In this document: one piece after another, positions 14,003 to 20,419 of the stretch
How the letters are laid out: the number at the start of each line of letters is the position of its first letter
How positions within the stretch are numbered: the stretch's first letter is position 1
DNA from: a virus
Virus record (IMG/VR): IMGVR_UViG_3300021519_000071
Coordinates: 1 to 24,737 of that record
Direction: 5' to 3' (one strand)
Length of the DNA: 24,737 nucleotides
Notes under the pieces: generated by a model
Database searches by the model: none
What the model was told of the DNA's origin: nothing
The model's input: the letters and a program-made list of their open reading frames with translations, nothing else
Position numbers and translations under genes: made by a program

Positions 14003-14590
14003 ATGTACACTATAATTGAGGACTGTAGTCCGTTCTATATAAGATTTAAATGGGAAGGAATTGAAGAACTCATTAATTTTATAGCAACTCAGCCCACCTA
14101 TCTAAATGCAGGGAATAAAAGAACAGGATATGTACACTATAACTTTGATTTGGCTACTGCAAATCAAATACTTGACCAGTTGCCATTGCCAATTAAAATT
14201 AATAATAATCGAGTAGGATTGTTTATTACACCGCCCGGTGGCAAATCTTCCATTCATAAAGATGGAAAATCAACCCGCTATAGCATCAATATTACTATAA
14301 AAATACCAGACGATAAATGTATTACTAATTGGTATAGTGATGAATCTTTAAAAGATTTTAAAAAAGAAAATGATGATTATAGTCGCATAGTAGTTAATCA
14401 TAACATAAAACCAACTCCTATAAAAACAATGTCTGCGGTTGCAAACGAATGCATTTTATTCAATACCGATATCTATCATTCATGGGACAACACTAATTCA
14501 GCTAACCAGCGTATAGTGTTAACCATGCGTGATATCGATGTTGAAACAGTTTCCTATGATGAAGCCAAACAAATATTATTTGACAAATAA
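14003..14590 (+). CDS. 2OG-Fe(II) oxygenase-like protein 1
   Basis: This 195-residue protein has the metal triad of the double-stranded beta-helix oxygenases: His85-x-Asp87 in IHKDG and a distal His159 in FNTDIYHSW. Arg170 (NQRIVLTMR), 11 residues later, sits where 2-oxoglutarate is usually held. Family members use Fe(II), O2 and 2-oxoglutarate to hydroxylate proteins, nucleic acids or small molecules. The C-terminus (VSYDEAKQILF) resembles the W-D-x-A tail of several cluster members. It is transcribed alone on the plus strand and ends directly against the convergent 54-aa gene. A weak late box lies before the ATG, and there is no ribosome site. The substrate is unknown. Confidence 0.7.
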   Translation: MYTIIEDCSPFYIRFKWEGIEELINFIATQPTYLNAGNKRTGYVHYNFDLATANQILDQLPLPIKINNNRVGLFITPPGGKSSIHKDGKSTRYSINITIKIPDDKCITNWYSDESLKDFKKENDDYSRIVVNHNIKPTPIKTMSAVANECILFNTDIYHSWDNTNSANQRIVLTMRDIDVETVSYDEAKQILFDK

Positions 14591-14755
14591 TTAACGACCG
14601 CGGCCTGCACTACGAGTTGGCGGTTTTTTAGCAGGACCAGCAGAAGGTTTTACTTTAACTTTTTTTTCAACTGTGGTGGCATCACTACCATCCACATGAG
14701 TGCGACCTTGTTTTTTTGCTAGTGCTCGTGCTAGTGTATCTGAAAGTTTACTCAT
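14591..14755 (-). CDS. Small basic Ala/Lys/Pro-rich protein (54 aa)
   Basis: The frame from ATG 14755 encodes 54 residues with a ribosome site (AAGGAT) 5 bases upstream. The N-terminal helix (SKLSDTLARALAKKQG) is followed by a low-complexity basic tail rich in Lys, Pro, Ala, Gly and Arg (PAKKPPTRSAGRGR). The high positive charge suggests nucleic-acid binding. Its stop abuts the stop of the convergent oxygenase gene. No family is recognised. Confidence 0.65.
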   Translation of the reverse strand: MSKLSDTLARALAKKQGRTHVDGSDATTVEKKVKVKPSAGPAKKPPTRSAGRGR

Positions 14756-14772
14756 TATTAATCCTTAAAATT

Positions 14773-14848
14773 TGGTGCCCCCGCCATGATTCGAACACGG
14801 GACATCAGCATTACAAATGCTGCGCTCTACCGACTGAGCTACAAGGGC
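14773..14848 (-). tRNA. tRNA-Thr (anticodon TGT), CCA encoded
   Basis: This is a 76-base cloverleaf. The acceptor GCCCTTG pairs with CGGGGGC using two G-T pairs. The D arm is TAGCTCAGTCGGTAGAGC, the anticodon stem CAGCA/TGCTG encloses loop TTTGTAA, and the T arm CCGTG/CATGG encloses TTCGAAT. Discriminator A and CCA are encoded. It reads ACA, a common codon in AT-rich phages. Confidence 0.95.
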
Positions 14849-14857
14849 CCTACTACT

Positions 14858-15088
14858 TTATTCTACCACCGACTCCACCACTTCTACTATAACTACTTCT
14901 TCGACGAAACCTGGACGACTTTTTAATTCTGCAATTCTACGATGAATTTTAGCAACATTCTTTTTACGAGCACCTGCTGCTAATTTTTCTAATTGTGTAA
15001 TGTTTAATGGGCCCAAGCGTTCTTTACCGTTTTTGGTACGCATTGGATCTGCTTTACGAGTTTTTTGATTTCCACCTTTGGTTGCCAT
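14858..15088 (-). CDS. Small basic phage protein (76 aa)
   Basis: This 76-residue protein has a strongly basic N-terminal two thirds (MATKGGNQKTRKADPMRTKNGKER start, then a Lys/Arg-rich helix AARKKNVAKIHRRIAELKSR) and a hydrophobic-acidic tail (EEVVIVEVVESVVE). This suggests RNA or DNA binding with a self-associating or partner-binding end. The ribosome site AAAGGA lies about 7 bases before the ATG. It sits between an oxygenase gene and tRNA-Thr. The function is unknown. Confidence 0.75.
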   Translation of the reverse strand: MATKGGNQKTRKADPMRTKNGKERLGPLNITQLEKLAAGARKKNVAKIHRRIAELKSRPGFVEEVVIVEVVESVVE

Positions 15089-15110
15089 GTTTATTCCTTT
15101 ATTATTTTAC

Positions 15111-15668
15111 TTATTTTACATATCCGAGTACTGATAATTTTTCAACAGCTTGTTCGTAAGTTATATAAGTCCCAAATAGCATTGATACTGTAATCCTATG
15201 TATATCATTATTATTCACTACTCTGTGCGGTATTGTAGTATTAACTAAACATCCGTGTCCAAGGTTAGTTTCTTCATAAGCATCGTTGGGTGTACTAATT
15301 ATAGAACCATAAGCTAGAGTAGCGTGTTTTGGTTCTGGCGGAGGCAAATTTAATTTAGAATTCCATTGTATTATACCGGTGCCATCTAATACCCAATTAA
15401 TTGCAAAATTTGTTCTAGCAATAACTGTTCCATCAACATGCCAAGGAAAAAATCCATTTGGGTGCCATCTAAAAATTCTAATTAATTCAGGAAATAAGTT
15501 TTGCGAGGCTAAGTTTGTTTGGATTTTAGTGGGCCAAAAATTTGTTTTTAATGTGTGCAATTGCCATCTCGGAATAGTATCACAAACATCTGTTGGATCA
15601 TTCAACCATACAGATTTATAATCTATATTTGGCGTAGGTAAAGTAGTTTGAGTATAAAATTTGTTCAT
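15111..15668 (-). CDS. 2OG-Fe(II) oxygenase-like protein 2 (LPxP/W-x-x-A subgroup)
   Basis: This 185-residue protein has His77-x-Asp79 in PWHVDG, distal His148 in TTIPHRVVN, and Arg158 ten residues later (HRITVSM), the expected Fe(II)/2-oxoglutarate set. The N-terminus TTLPTPNID and C-terminus ITYEQAVEKL are shared with oxygenase-like proteins 7, 9 and 13, which marks a subgroup in this cluster. A late-type box lies 4 bases before the ATG, next to the 3' end of tRNA-Ser. No ribosome site is seen. A hydroxylase on a protein or glycan is likely, but the substrate is unknown. Confidence 0.75.
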   Translation of the reverse strand: MNKFYTQTTLPTPNIDYKSVWLNDPTDVCDTIPRWQLHTLKTNFWPTKIQTNLASQNLFPELIRIFRWHPNGFFPWHVDGTVIARTNFAINWVLDGTGIIQWNSKLNLPPPEPKHATLAYGSIISTPNDAYEETNLGHGCLVNTTIPHRVVNNNDIHRITVSMLFGTYITYEQAVEKLSVLGYVK

Positions 15669-15672
15669 CTTA

Positions 15673-15680
15673 TATTTACT
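15673..15680 (-). promoter_or_regulatory. Putative T4-type late promoter box
   Basis: The minus strand reads AGTAAATA (6 of 8 to TATAAATA), 4 bases before the ATG of the oxygenase gene and 3 bases past the 3' end of tRNA-Ser. The shared spacing is the main support. Confidence 0.42.
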
Positions 15681-15683
15681 GCT

Positions 15684-15773
15684 TGGCGGAAGCGGTGAGA
15701 TTCGAACTCACGATACAGTTGCCCGTATGTCTGCTTAGTAGGCAGATGCCTTCGGCCACTCGGCCACGCTTCC
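15684..15773 (-). tRNA. tRNA-Ser (anticodon ACT), CCA encoded
   Basis: This is a 90-base class II tRNA. The acceptor GGAAGCG/CGCTTCC is perfect. The anticodon stem TCTGC/GCAGA encloses loop CTACTAA. The variable arm has an ATAC/GTAT stem, the T arm GTGAG/CTCAC is perfect, discriminator G and CCA are encoded. The long arm and discriminator G indicate serine. The usual loop for this isoacceptor is CTGCTAA (anticodon GCT). Here position 34 is A, giving ACT, which is unusual in bacteria and phages. Confidence 0.9.
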
Positions 15774-15782
15774 TATAAAACT

Positions 15783-15858
15783 TGGCTCCCCAACCAGGAC
15801 TTGAACCTGGGACCAACAGATTAACAGTCTGCTGCTCTACCGACTGAGCTATCGGGGA
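15783..15858 (-). tRNA. tRNA-Asn (anticodon GTT), CCA encoded
   Basis: This is a 76-base cloverleaf with acceptor TCCCCGA/TTGGGGA, D arm TAGCTCAGTCGGTAGAGC, anticodon stem GCAGA/TCTGT around loop CTGTTAA, T arm CCAGG/CCTGG around TTCAAGT, discriminator G and encoded CCA. It lies 9 bases from tRNA-Ser and 10 bases after the omega-like gene, so all three probably share a transcript. Confidence 0.95.
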
Positions 15859-15868
15859 ATATAACTAA

Positions 15869-16156
15869 TTATCTATATTTTTGTGGAGCAGTTGCTTTTG
15901 TAAAATATTCAACGGCATCAATATGCCCGCCTTCAATTTCTTTAATTACTGTAACCATATCGCCAAAAGTAGAATTAATTTTCTTAGCATGACCCGAATG
16001 TAATTCGCGCACACGGGCACAAGCAATTAGAATTAAATCGTAACGACCGCAGTCCATTTTCCTTACAGCGGCTTCGCTAGTACGACCTTCGATACTAGTA
16101 GGTTCGTTTTTATTACGAGCTAATCTTGGACCATTTTCTGTTTGAATCAATTGCAT
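15869..16156 (-). CDS. rpoZ: RNA polymerase omega subunit-like protein
   Basis: This 95-residue protein matches the omega signature in two places: GRYDLILIACARVREL (residues 37-52), where bacterial omega has NRFDLVLVAARRARQ, and MVTVIKEIEGGHI (67-79), where omega has TVIALREIEEGLI. Omega folds around the C-terminus of the beta-prime subunit and helps assemble RNA polymerase. A phage copy could replace or accompany host omega during take-over. The N-terminal 36 residues differ from cellular omega. A strong ribosome site (CAGGAGG) lies about 6 bases before the ATG. It is 16 bases after a small basic gene with a sigma70-like promoter and is followed by two tRNAs. The assignment rests on motif reading only. 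Confidence 0.75.
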   Translation of the reverse strand: MQLIQTENGPRLARNKNEPTSIEGRTSEAAVRKMDCGRYDLILIACARVRELHSGHAKKINSTFGDMVTVIKEIEGGHIDAVEYFTKATAPQKYR

Positions 16157-16172
16157 ACTACCTCCTGGTAAA

Positions 16173-16343
16173 TTATTTTGCTAAAATTTGTGCTTGGCGA
16201 AATGCTTTAAGAACGGCATAGGTGCGCTGTTTTGCACTGGCCATCTGTCTTGAGGCTTCTGCTCGTTTTTCAGTTTTACTCCATTGGCCAGCTAGGGTAC
16301 GGCTTAGTTCTGATGCTGATTGTTGTTGTGGTTTCTTTGCCAT
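16173..16343 (-). CDS. Small basic helical protein upstream of the omega-like gene (56 aa)
   Basis: The frame from ATG 16343 encodes 56 residues with ribosome site AAAGGA about 7 bases upstream. The product is Ala/Lys/Gln/Arg-rich and predicted fully helical (SELSRTLAGQWSKTEKRAEA and onward), with a basic charge. The N-terminal region SASELSRTLA resembles SKLSDTLARALAKK of the 54-aa gene at 14591, so the two may be related. It is the first gene of the omega/tRNA transcript. The function is unknown. Confidence 0.65.
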   Translation of the reverse strand: MAKKPQQQSASELSRTLAGQWSKTEKRAEASRQMASAKQRTYAVLKAFRQAQILAK

Positions 16344-16371
16344 ATCAATTCCTTTAAAAGTATAAGTTACT

Positions 16372-16400
16372 ATTATACACTACTTCTTTAAAAATATCAA
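16372..16400 (-). promoter_or_regulatory. Sigma70-type promoter for the omega/tRNA block
   Basis: TTGATA (16400-16395) and a perfect TATAAT (16377-16372) are separated by 17 bases. It shares AGGTTGA and TATAATAGTA with the promoters of the VWA and MoxR operons. The -35 overlaps the stop codon of the upstream oxygenase gene. Confidence 0.78.
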
Positions 16401-17020
16401 CCTACGATCTCTTCAATTGTTTTGTCTAACGCCACAGTAACTATTAGTCTAGGTTCTGGGCTTAGTATTACCGCATGAGCGCAATCGGTTCGGACAAATG
16501 CACTTGGAGTTAATAAATTTGGAACACTAATAGTAGGGTCTTTTAAATATTCCCAACGAGATATAGGATCATGACCGGGTATAGATTTACTAATGTATTC
16601 TTGTCCGGTGAGGCTATGAAATTTCCAATCGACCAATCTAGCATCGTCATACTCCATATCACCCCACCAAACCATAGGATCTTCTGGATTACCTTTTACC
16701 ATTACATTAAATCTAGATTTAATACGATATGCATTGCCTTGACTAAACTTTGCATCCATATGCGGATTACTTTTAATCTCATAAGGCATATTACTGACAA
16801 ATACATTTATTCCATAATAATCTGTATCGCAATTATATTTGGATAAAAAATTACTTAGTTCTTGCCCGGCTAAACTACTGTGCCATTCTTTTTGAAATTC
16901 GCGTTGAGAAATATCTAAATCGTGATAAAACTTTTGATTAAATCTATCTTCATATCGATTTGATATCCATTGCTGAGCATCTTTAGAAAATTGGAAACTA
17001 GTTTTATGAAAAAATGTCAT
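16397..17020 (-). CDS. 2OG-Fe(II) oxygenase-like protein 3
   Basis: This 207-residue protein has a complete-looking metal and cosubstrate set: His87-x-Asp89 in NPHMDAK, distal His182 in RTDCAHAVIL, and Arg191 nine residues later (EPRLIVTVAL). It is acidic and Trp/Tyr-rich in the middle (VWWGDMEYDDARLVDWKF), as expected for a substrate pocket insert. ATG 17020 overlaps the stop of the preceding oxygenase gene as ATGA. A TTG 9 bases upstream is an alternative but would lie deeper in that gene. The two are co-transcribed from the late box near 17648. The substrate is unknown. Confidence 0.72.
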   Translation of the reverse strand: MTFFHKTSFQFSKDAQQWISNRYEDRFNQKFYHDLDISQREFQKEWHSSLAGQELSNFLSKYNCDTDYYGINVFVSNMPYEIKSNPHMDAKFSQGNAYRIKSRFNVMVKGNPEDPMVWWGDMEYDDARLVDWKFHSLTGQEYISKSIPGHDPISRWEYLKDPTISVPNLLTPSAFVRTDCAHAVILSPEPRLIVTVALDKTIEEIVG

Positions 17021-17634
17021 GGTTTCCAATAAGCAGATAGGTCAGCAGGCATCTGATAGTTAGTACGATCTACTAGTAGTTCAATGTTATCGTAGTGGTT
17101 ATTGCCGGTCCATGGTGCGCCAACAGCCAAGGTAACTTTTATATCATTGGTATTATTAACCATTCCGTGTGGCCATCCCCCATCCATAATAAACGGACCA
17201 TCGATGCTAGGAACAGGAATGTTACCTTTGTTAGTAATAAAATATAATGTATCAGTTCGCCCTTGTAAAATAATTCTAAATTTGTGTTGTTGCGTATTTA
17301 ACTCATGCGGATCGCAATCTATGTGTTCATAGTTAGCAGCACCAGGTTGAGTAATTAGTGCCATAACTCTAGATTTCATGCCCATCCATGGAAATACTAC
17401 AGTATCAAACCAGTCGCTAATAAGTTTAGGGGTGTAGCTGTTCCAATTGAATTCTCCAGGTAAGCTATTTGAAGCAATCATTCCGCCCTTACTCATTAAC
17501 GGAATCATTTTAGTGTGTCGATAGTTGTCCCAGAAACTAAATCTATTTGGTATAGTAAGTAACTGTGTTGCCGCTTCTTTTTTGTCAAAAATTGGCAAAT
17601 TTACTTTAGCAAAGAGTATATCTGTTATATTCAT
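17017..17634 (-). CDS. 2OG-Fe(II) oxygenase-like protein 4 (Asp/Asn hydroxylase-like)
   Basis: This 205-residue protein has His104-x-Asp106 (YEHIDCDPHE) and distal His156 in DGGWPHGMVNNT. A Lys (K166, DIKVTLAVG) stands at the place usually held by Arg, which some hydroxylases use for 2-oxoglutarate. The Trp-Pro-His-Gly and Asn-rich segment resembles the aspartyl/asparaginyl beta-hydroxylase-like group. It is expressed from a perfect late box 6 bases before the ATG, divergent to oxygenase 5. No ribosome site is seen. The substrate is unknown. Confidence 0.72.
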   Translation of the reverse strand: MNITDILFAKVNLPIFDKKEAATQLLTIPNRFSFWDNYRHTKMIPLMSKGGMIASNSLPGEFNWNSYTPKLISDWFDTVVFPWMGMKSRVMALITQPGAANYEHIDCDPHELNTQQHKFRIILQGRTDTLYFITNKGNIPVPSIDGPFIMDGGWPHGMVNNTNDIKVTLAVGAPWTGNNHYDNIELLVDRTNYQMPADLSAYWKP

Positions 17635-17640
17635 GTAGGA

Positions 17641-17648
17641 TATTTATA
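17641..17648 (-). promoter_or_regulatory. T4-type late promoter box (perfect)
   Basis: The minus strand reads TATAAATA, identical to the T4 late consensus, 6 bases before the ATG at 17634. By T4 geometry transcription would begin within a base or two of the start codon. Confidence 0.75.
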
Positions 17649-17650
17649 GA

Positions 17651-17658
17651 AATAAATA
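17651..17658 (+). promoter_or_regulatory. T4-type late promoter box (7 of 8)
   Basis: AATAAATA lies 4 bases before the ATG at 17663 and is back-to-back with the minus-strand box two bases away. Only the first base departs from TATAAATA. Confidence 0.65.
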
Positions 17659-17662
17659 CGAT

Positions 17663-18241
17663 ATGCGTTATTATAAACTTATCAATTGGAATGTTCCATC
17701 TGCTGATCAAATACTTGAATTAATCCCAATTCCCGAAAATAATCAAGCAACAGTAACTCCAATAAACCGCGACATCCAAAAAGTAATTTTAAATTTATTA
17801 AAAGTTGATTTGGATAAATGTTCTGACCATAATATAATGTTGGTTCATTTTCCGCCACATACGCAGATTAACATACATTCAGATAAACCTAAATACACTA
17901 AAGAACCTGGTAAATTAGATCAGGCTATAATCATACCGTTAACATCATGCGACCAACTACACTGGTCTTGGTACGAAGTGCTCGATGAATCAAAAATATA
18001 TCACTACGGTGAATCAGCAAATTGGAAAATGGTTCCAATGGTACCATTTACCGCCGCTAAAGAAATAGAAACTACAATGTGCGATAAAACCTTTATTAGT
18101 GATATTGGCAGTTTTCATGCCCTTCGTAATACCAGTGATAACACAGCTATAGCAATTAGTATTAGACTTATGCCTTGGGGCTGGGAAGATTTTACAACAT
18201 GTGAATCGTTGCCTCCTATTGAAGATTTTACATTAGCATGA
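17663..18241 (+). CDS. 2OG-Fe(II) oxygenase-like protein 5 (atypical cosubstrate site)
   Basis: This 192-residue protein has His72-x-Asp74 in NIHSDKP and distal His152 in IGSFHALRNTS. The position about 10 residues after the distal His, normally Arg or Lys, is non-basic (NTAIAISIR), and the nearest Arg is 16 residues away. It may therefore bind 2-oxoglutarate differently, use another acid, or be catalytically altered. The N-terminus MRYYKLINWNVPSAD resembles the start of its neighbours. It overlaps the next gene as ATGA-type (GCATGA). It is driven by the divergent late box before it. Confidence 0.68.
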   Translation: MRYYKLINWNVPSADQILELIPIPENNQATVTPINRDIQKVILNLLKVDLDKCSDHNIMLVHFPPHTQINIHSDKPKYTKEPGKLDQAIIIPLTSCDQLHWSWYEVLDESKIYHYGESANWKMVPMVPFTAAKEIETTMCDKTFISDIGSFHALRNTSDNTAIAISIRLMPWGWEDFTTCESLPPIEDFTLA

Positions 18242-18774
18242 AATATTACAAATATTTAGATTTAGATTTTAAGCCAGTAGCTATTAAACTAAAAAATTAT
18301 ATAGATAAACACAGTGAATTATTTTTAGTTAATCAACGGACCTCATCTTGGAAATCTGTTGACTTAGATGATGTTTTAAAAGAAATACCAGAATTGCTTG
18401 TTATGCTTGCACCATTAAATCTTACAATAAGATATGCGGCATTTTTTGTAAGTGATTATTCTGTAGGGACCTTACATATGGATCACGACATACATTCTAG
18501 TTGTAGAATAATTATGCCTGTGTTAAATTGTGAGCATACAGAAACTAGATTTTTTGTTACTAGTAGTGCCCCAATTAAAGTTTTACAACCCAATGGTATT
18601 CCTTTATTAAAATTAGATCCTTCTACTTGTACGCAAGTAGATCAATATTATCTTGACCGAGCATTAGTCTTTAGAAATGATTGCCCGCACCAGGTAATAA
18701 GTAACAATCCAATAGGACCACGCATATCGTTCACTATGGGATTTGTTGAAGATATAGAATACCTACTAAAATGA
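18238..18774 (+). CDS. 2OG-Fe(II) oxygenase-like protein 6 (KYYKYLD subgroup)
   Basis: This 178-residue protein has His80-x-Asp82 in LHMDHDI, distal His151 in RNDCPHQVIS and Arg162 in GPRISFTMGF. The start MKYYKYLDLD, the IPEL near residue 50 and the G-P-R-[IL]-S-[FI]-T-[IM]-G-F ending align well with oxygenases 8 and 11, so these three are paralogs. It is translated by overlap with oxygenase 5 and overlaps oxygenase 7 by ATGA. A protein or peptide substrate is possible but not shown. Confidence 0.74.
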   Translation: MKYYKYLDLDFKPVAIKLKNYIDKHSELFLVNQRTSSWKSVDLDDVLKEIPELLVMLAPLNLTIRYAAFFVSDYSVGTLHMDHDIHSSCRIIMPVLNCEHTETRFFVTSSAPIKVLQPNGIPLLKLDPSTCTQVDQYYLDRALVFRNDCPHQVISNNPIGPRISFTMGFVEDIEYLLK

Positions 18775-19331
18775 ACAACTATTGTGTTGACCTTAATTTG
18801 CCAATGCCGCTATCCGATTCTATATCAGATATAGTTGGTTTTTTAAAGCAATATGATAAAGGGCATTTTCAAATTGACAAAGAATTAGTTAATAACGAAT
18901 TAAAATTGTTACTTGATAAATGCAATTTAGATATTAGTTTAATAGAAGTTTTTCACCGTCAGCCCCTAGCAGTTGGTAACATACACAGCGACTTAGATAT
19001 TGTTGGCGATTACTCTAAACTAAATTGGATTTACGGTGGTGAAGGTAGTATTATGAAATGGTATAAAATTAACAAAACTTATATCAAAAGTGAAACAACG
19101 CATACTACAGATATAAATTCTTATGCACTTTATTATAAAGATACTGAGGTAGATTTAATACATTTACAAACAGTAGGCCAACCTAGCTTAGTGCAGGTGG
19201 GAATACCACATAGAGTAGTCAATGGCAATGCTGAAAGGTTTTGCGTATGTGTTGTATTTGAAGACCGCGACACTAAAAAACGCCCAACTTTTCAAGAAGC
19301 ATTAGAATTGTTTAAAAATTACATTAAATAA
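18771..19331 (+). CDS. 2OG-Fe(II) oxygenase-like protein 7 (LNLPxP/W-x-x-A subgroup)
   Basis: This 186-residue protein has His72-x-Asp74 in NIHSDLD, distal His147 in VGIPHRVVNGN and Arg156 in ERFCVCVVF. The N-terminal LNLPMP and the C-terminal PTFQEALELF match oxygenases 2, 9 and 13. It is the last gene of a three-gene plus-strand operon and overlaps the convergent oxygenase 8 by 13 bases. The substrate is unknown. Confidence 0.74.
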   Translation: MNNYCVDLNLPMPLSDSISDIVGFLKQYDKGHFQIDKELVNNELKLLLDKCNLDISLIEVFHRQPLAVGNIHSDLDIVGDYSKLNWIYGGEGSIMKWYKINKTYIKSETTHTTDINSYALYYKDTEVDLIHLQTVGQPSLVQVGIPHRVVNGNAERFCVCVVFEDRDTKKRPTFQEALELFKNYIK

Positions 19332-19864
19332 TTTTCAATTGGATATTGTCCAAACCCAATAGTAATACTTAATCGAGGCCCACTACAATCAGTATTTGGA
19401 TAGACACCGTGGGCTATTTTAGTATTAAATACCAGCGGCCTGGTTAATTCTACAGATGCTATTTCTGTAAATGGATATTTTCTTTCTATGCTTAAAAATT
19501 TATTTCCATTAGGATTATGTAAAAGTTTTACTTGATTATTGCCAATATCAAAAAATTTTGTATAGCTACCTTGACAATTTTTAACAGGCCATAACAGTCG
19601 ATAGACACTAGGTCCATCATCGATATGAATTTTACCTTGATCTTCGGGAGATCGATGGATTACCGAAATTAAATCAATTGGGTGAGCAATTAAGTTAGCA
19701 CATTCGTTAAACAGTTCCGGAACATGCTTTTTTACTTCGTCAAGTTTTAAGGTATTCCAATCATATTTGGTTTCGAGTATATTTGTATGGTTAACAATAT
19801 AATCGTACAATTTATTAGATATAACCTCTTGATTTTCTACGCTAACAAAATTATATACTTTCAT
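19319..19864 (-). CDS. 2OG-Fe(II) oxygenase-like protein 8 (paralog of 11)
   Basis: This 181-residue protein has His80-x-Asp82 in KIHIDDGP, distal His152 in TKIAHGVYPN and Arg164 in GPRLSITIGFG. It shares the block LLWPVKNCQGSYTKFFD with oxygenase 11 almost exactly and has the same length, so the two are recent duplicates. Oxygenase 6 is a more distant relative. It is transcribed divergently from oxygenase 9 from a palindromic late-promoter region. No ribosome site is visible. Confidence 0.76.
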   Translation of the reverse strand: MKVYNFVSVENQEVISNKLYDYIVNHTNILETKYDWNTLKLDEVKKHVPELFNECANLIAHPIDLISVIHRSPEDQGKIHIDDGPSVYRLLWPVKNCQGSYTKFFDIGNNQVKLLHNPNGNKFLSIERKYPFTEIASVELTRPLVFNTKIAHGVYPNTDCSGPRLSITIGFGQYPIENYLM

Positions 19865-19868
19865 AGCT

Positions 19869-19890
19869 CTATTTATTAGCTAATAAATAG
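19869..19890. promoter_or_regulatory. Palindromic divergent late-promoter pair
   Basis: A perfect 22-base palindrome is formed by CTATTTATTAG and its complement CTAATAAATAG. Each half contains AATAAATA (7 of 8 to the T4 late box). One half faces the ATG at 19864 and the other the ATG at 19895, each 5 bases away. It could also act as a hairpin or a binding site. Confidence 0.7.
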
Positions 19891-19894
19891 TTTT

Positions 19895-20419
19895 ATGTTA
19901 GAATTTATGTACCGATTAAATTTGCCGCCGTTAGACGAGATCCTTACAGACCAAGGCAAGGCAGAATTATTAATTGGTAAAGATATATCTTTATATAGTC
20001 AACATCATCCTAAAGAGTTGATTAAACCTCAGTGGCTAAATTTAGAAGGTATTGAGTGGGATTTTATTAATTTTTTTTATAAACCTAATAAAACAGGAAT
20101 GATTCATATTGACGGTCCGGGAGTGTGGGGTATCAATTGGATACACAATGGGTGGGGTGCAATGGAATATTGGTTGCCAGAAGATGTTACAATATTAGAA
20201 GCGGAGTATGATGAAATAGATAGTAAACGTAGCGAATGTAACACTAATAAATCTCCAATTAAAATTTACAATACAATGCCCGGCGCTTATTTGACCAATG
20301 CGGCTATGCCACACAGAGCGTCCGGCCGGCTAGGAAGATATGCGTTTAGTTTACGCTGTTACAATACTGATATTACCTGGGACCAAGCTGTTATAAAATT
20401 TAAACATTTAATGATATGA
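19895..20419 (+). CDS. 2OG-Fe(II) oxygenase-like protein 9 (LNLPxP/W-x-x-A subgroup)
   Basis: This 174-residue protein has His71-x-Asp73 in MIHIDGPG, distal His140 in AAMPHRASG and Arg148 in GRYAFSLRC. It carries LNLPPLDE near the N-terminus and ITWDQAVIKF at the C-terminus, as do oxygenases 2, 7 and 13. It is expressed from the palindromic late region and overlaps the next oxygenase gene by ATGA. It is Trp/Gly-rich in the central strand (WGINWIHNGWGAMEYW). The substrate is unknown. Confidence 0.74.
   Translation: MLEFMYRLNLPPLDEILTDQGKAELLIGKDISLYSQHHPKELIKPQWLNLEGIEWDFINFFYKPNKTGMIHIDGPGVWGINWIHNGWGAMEYWLPEDVTILEAEYDEIDSKRSECNTNKSPIKIYNTMPGAYLTNAAMPHRASGRLGRYAFSLRCYNTDITWDQAVIKFKHLMI

Noticed and set aside
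15684-15773. Calling the class II tRNA a leucine tRNA
   Set aside because: Discriminator is G and the anticodon ACT has no leucine reading. Loop and arm match serine tRNA apart from base 34.
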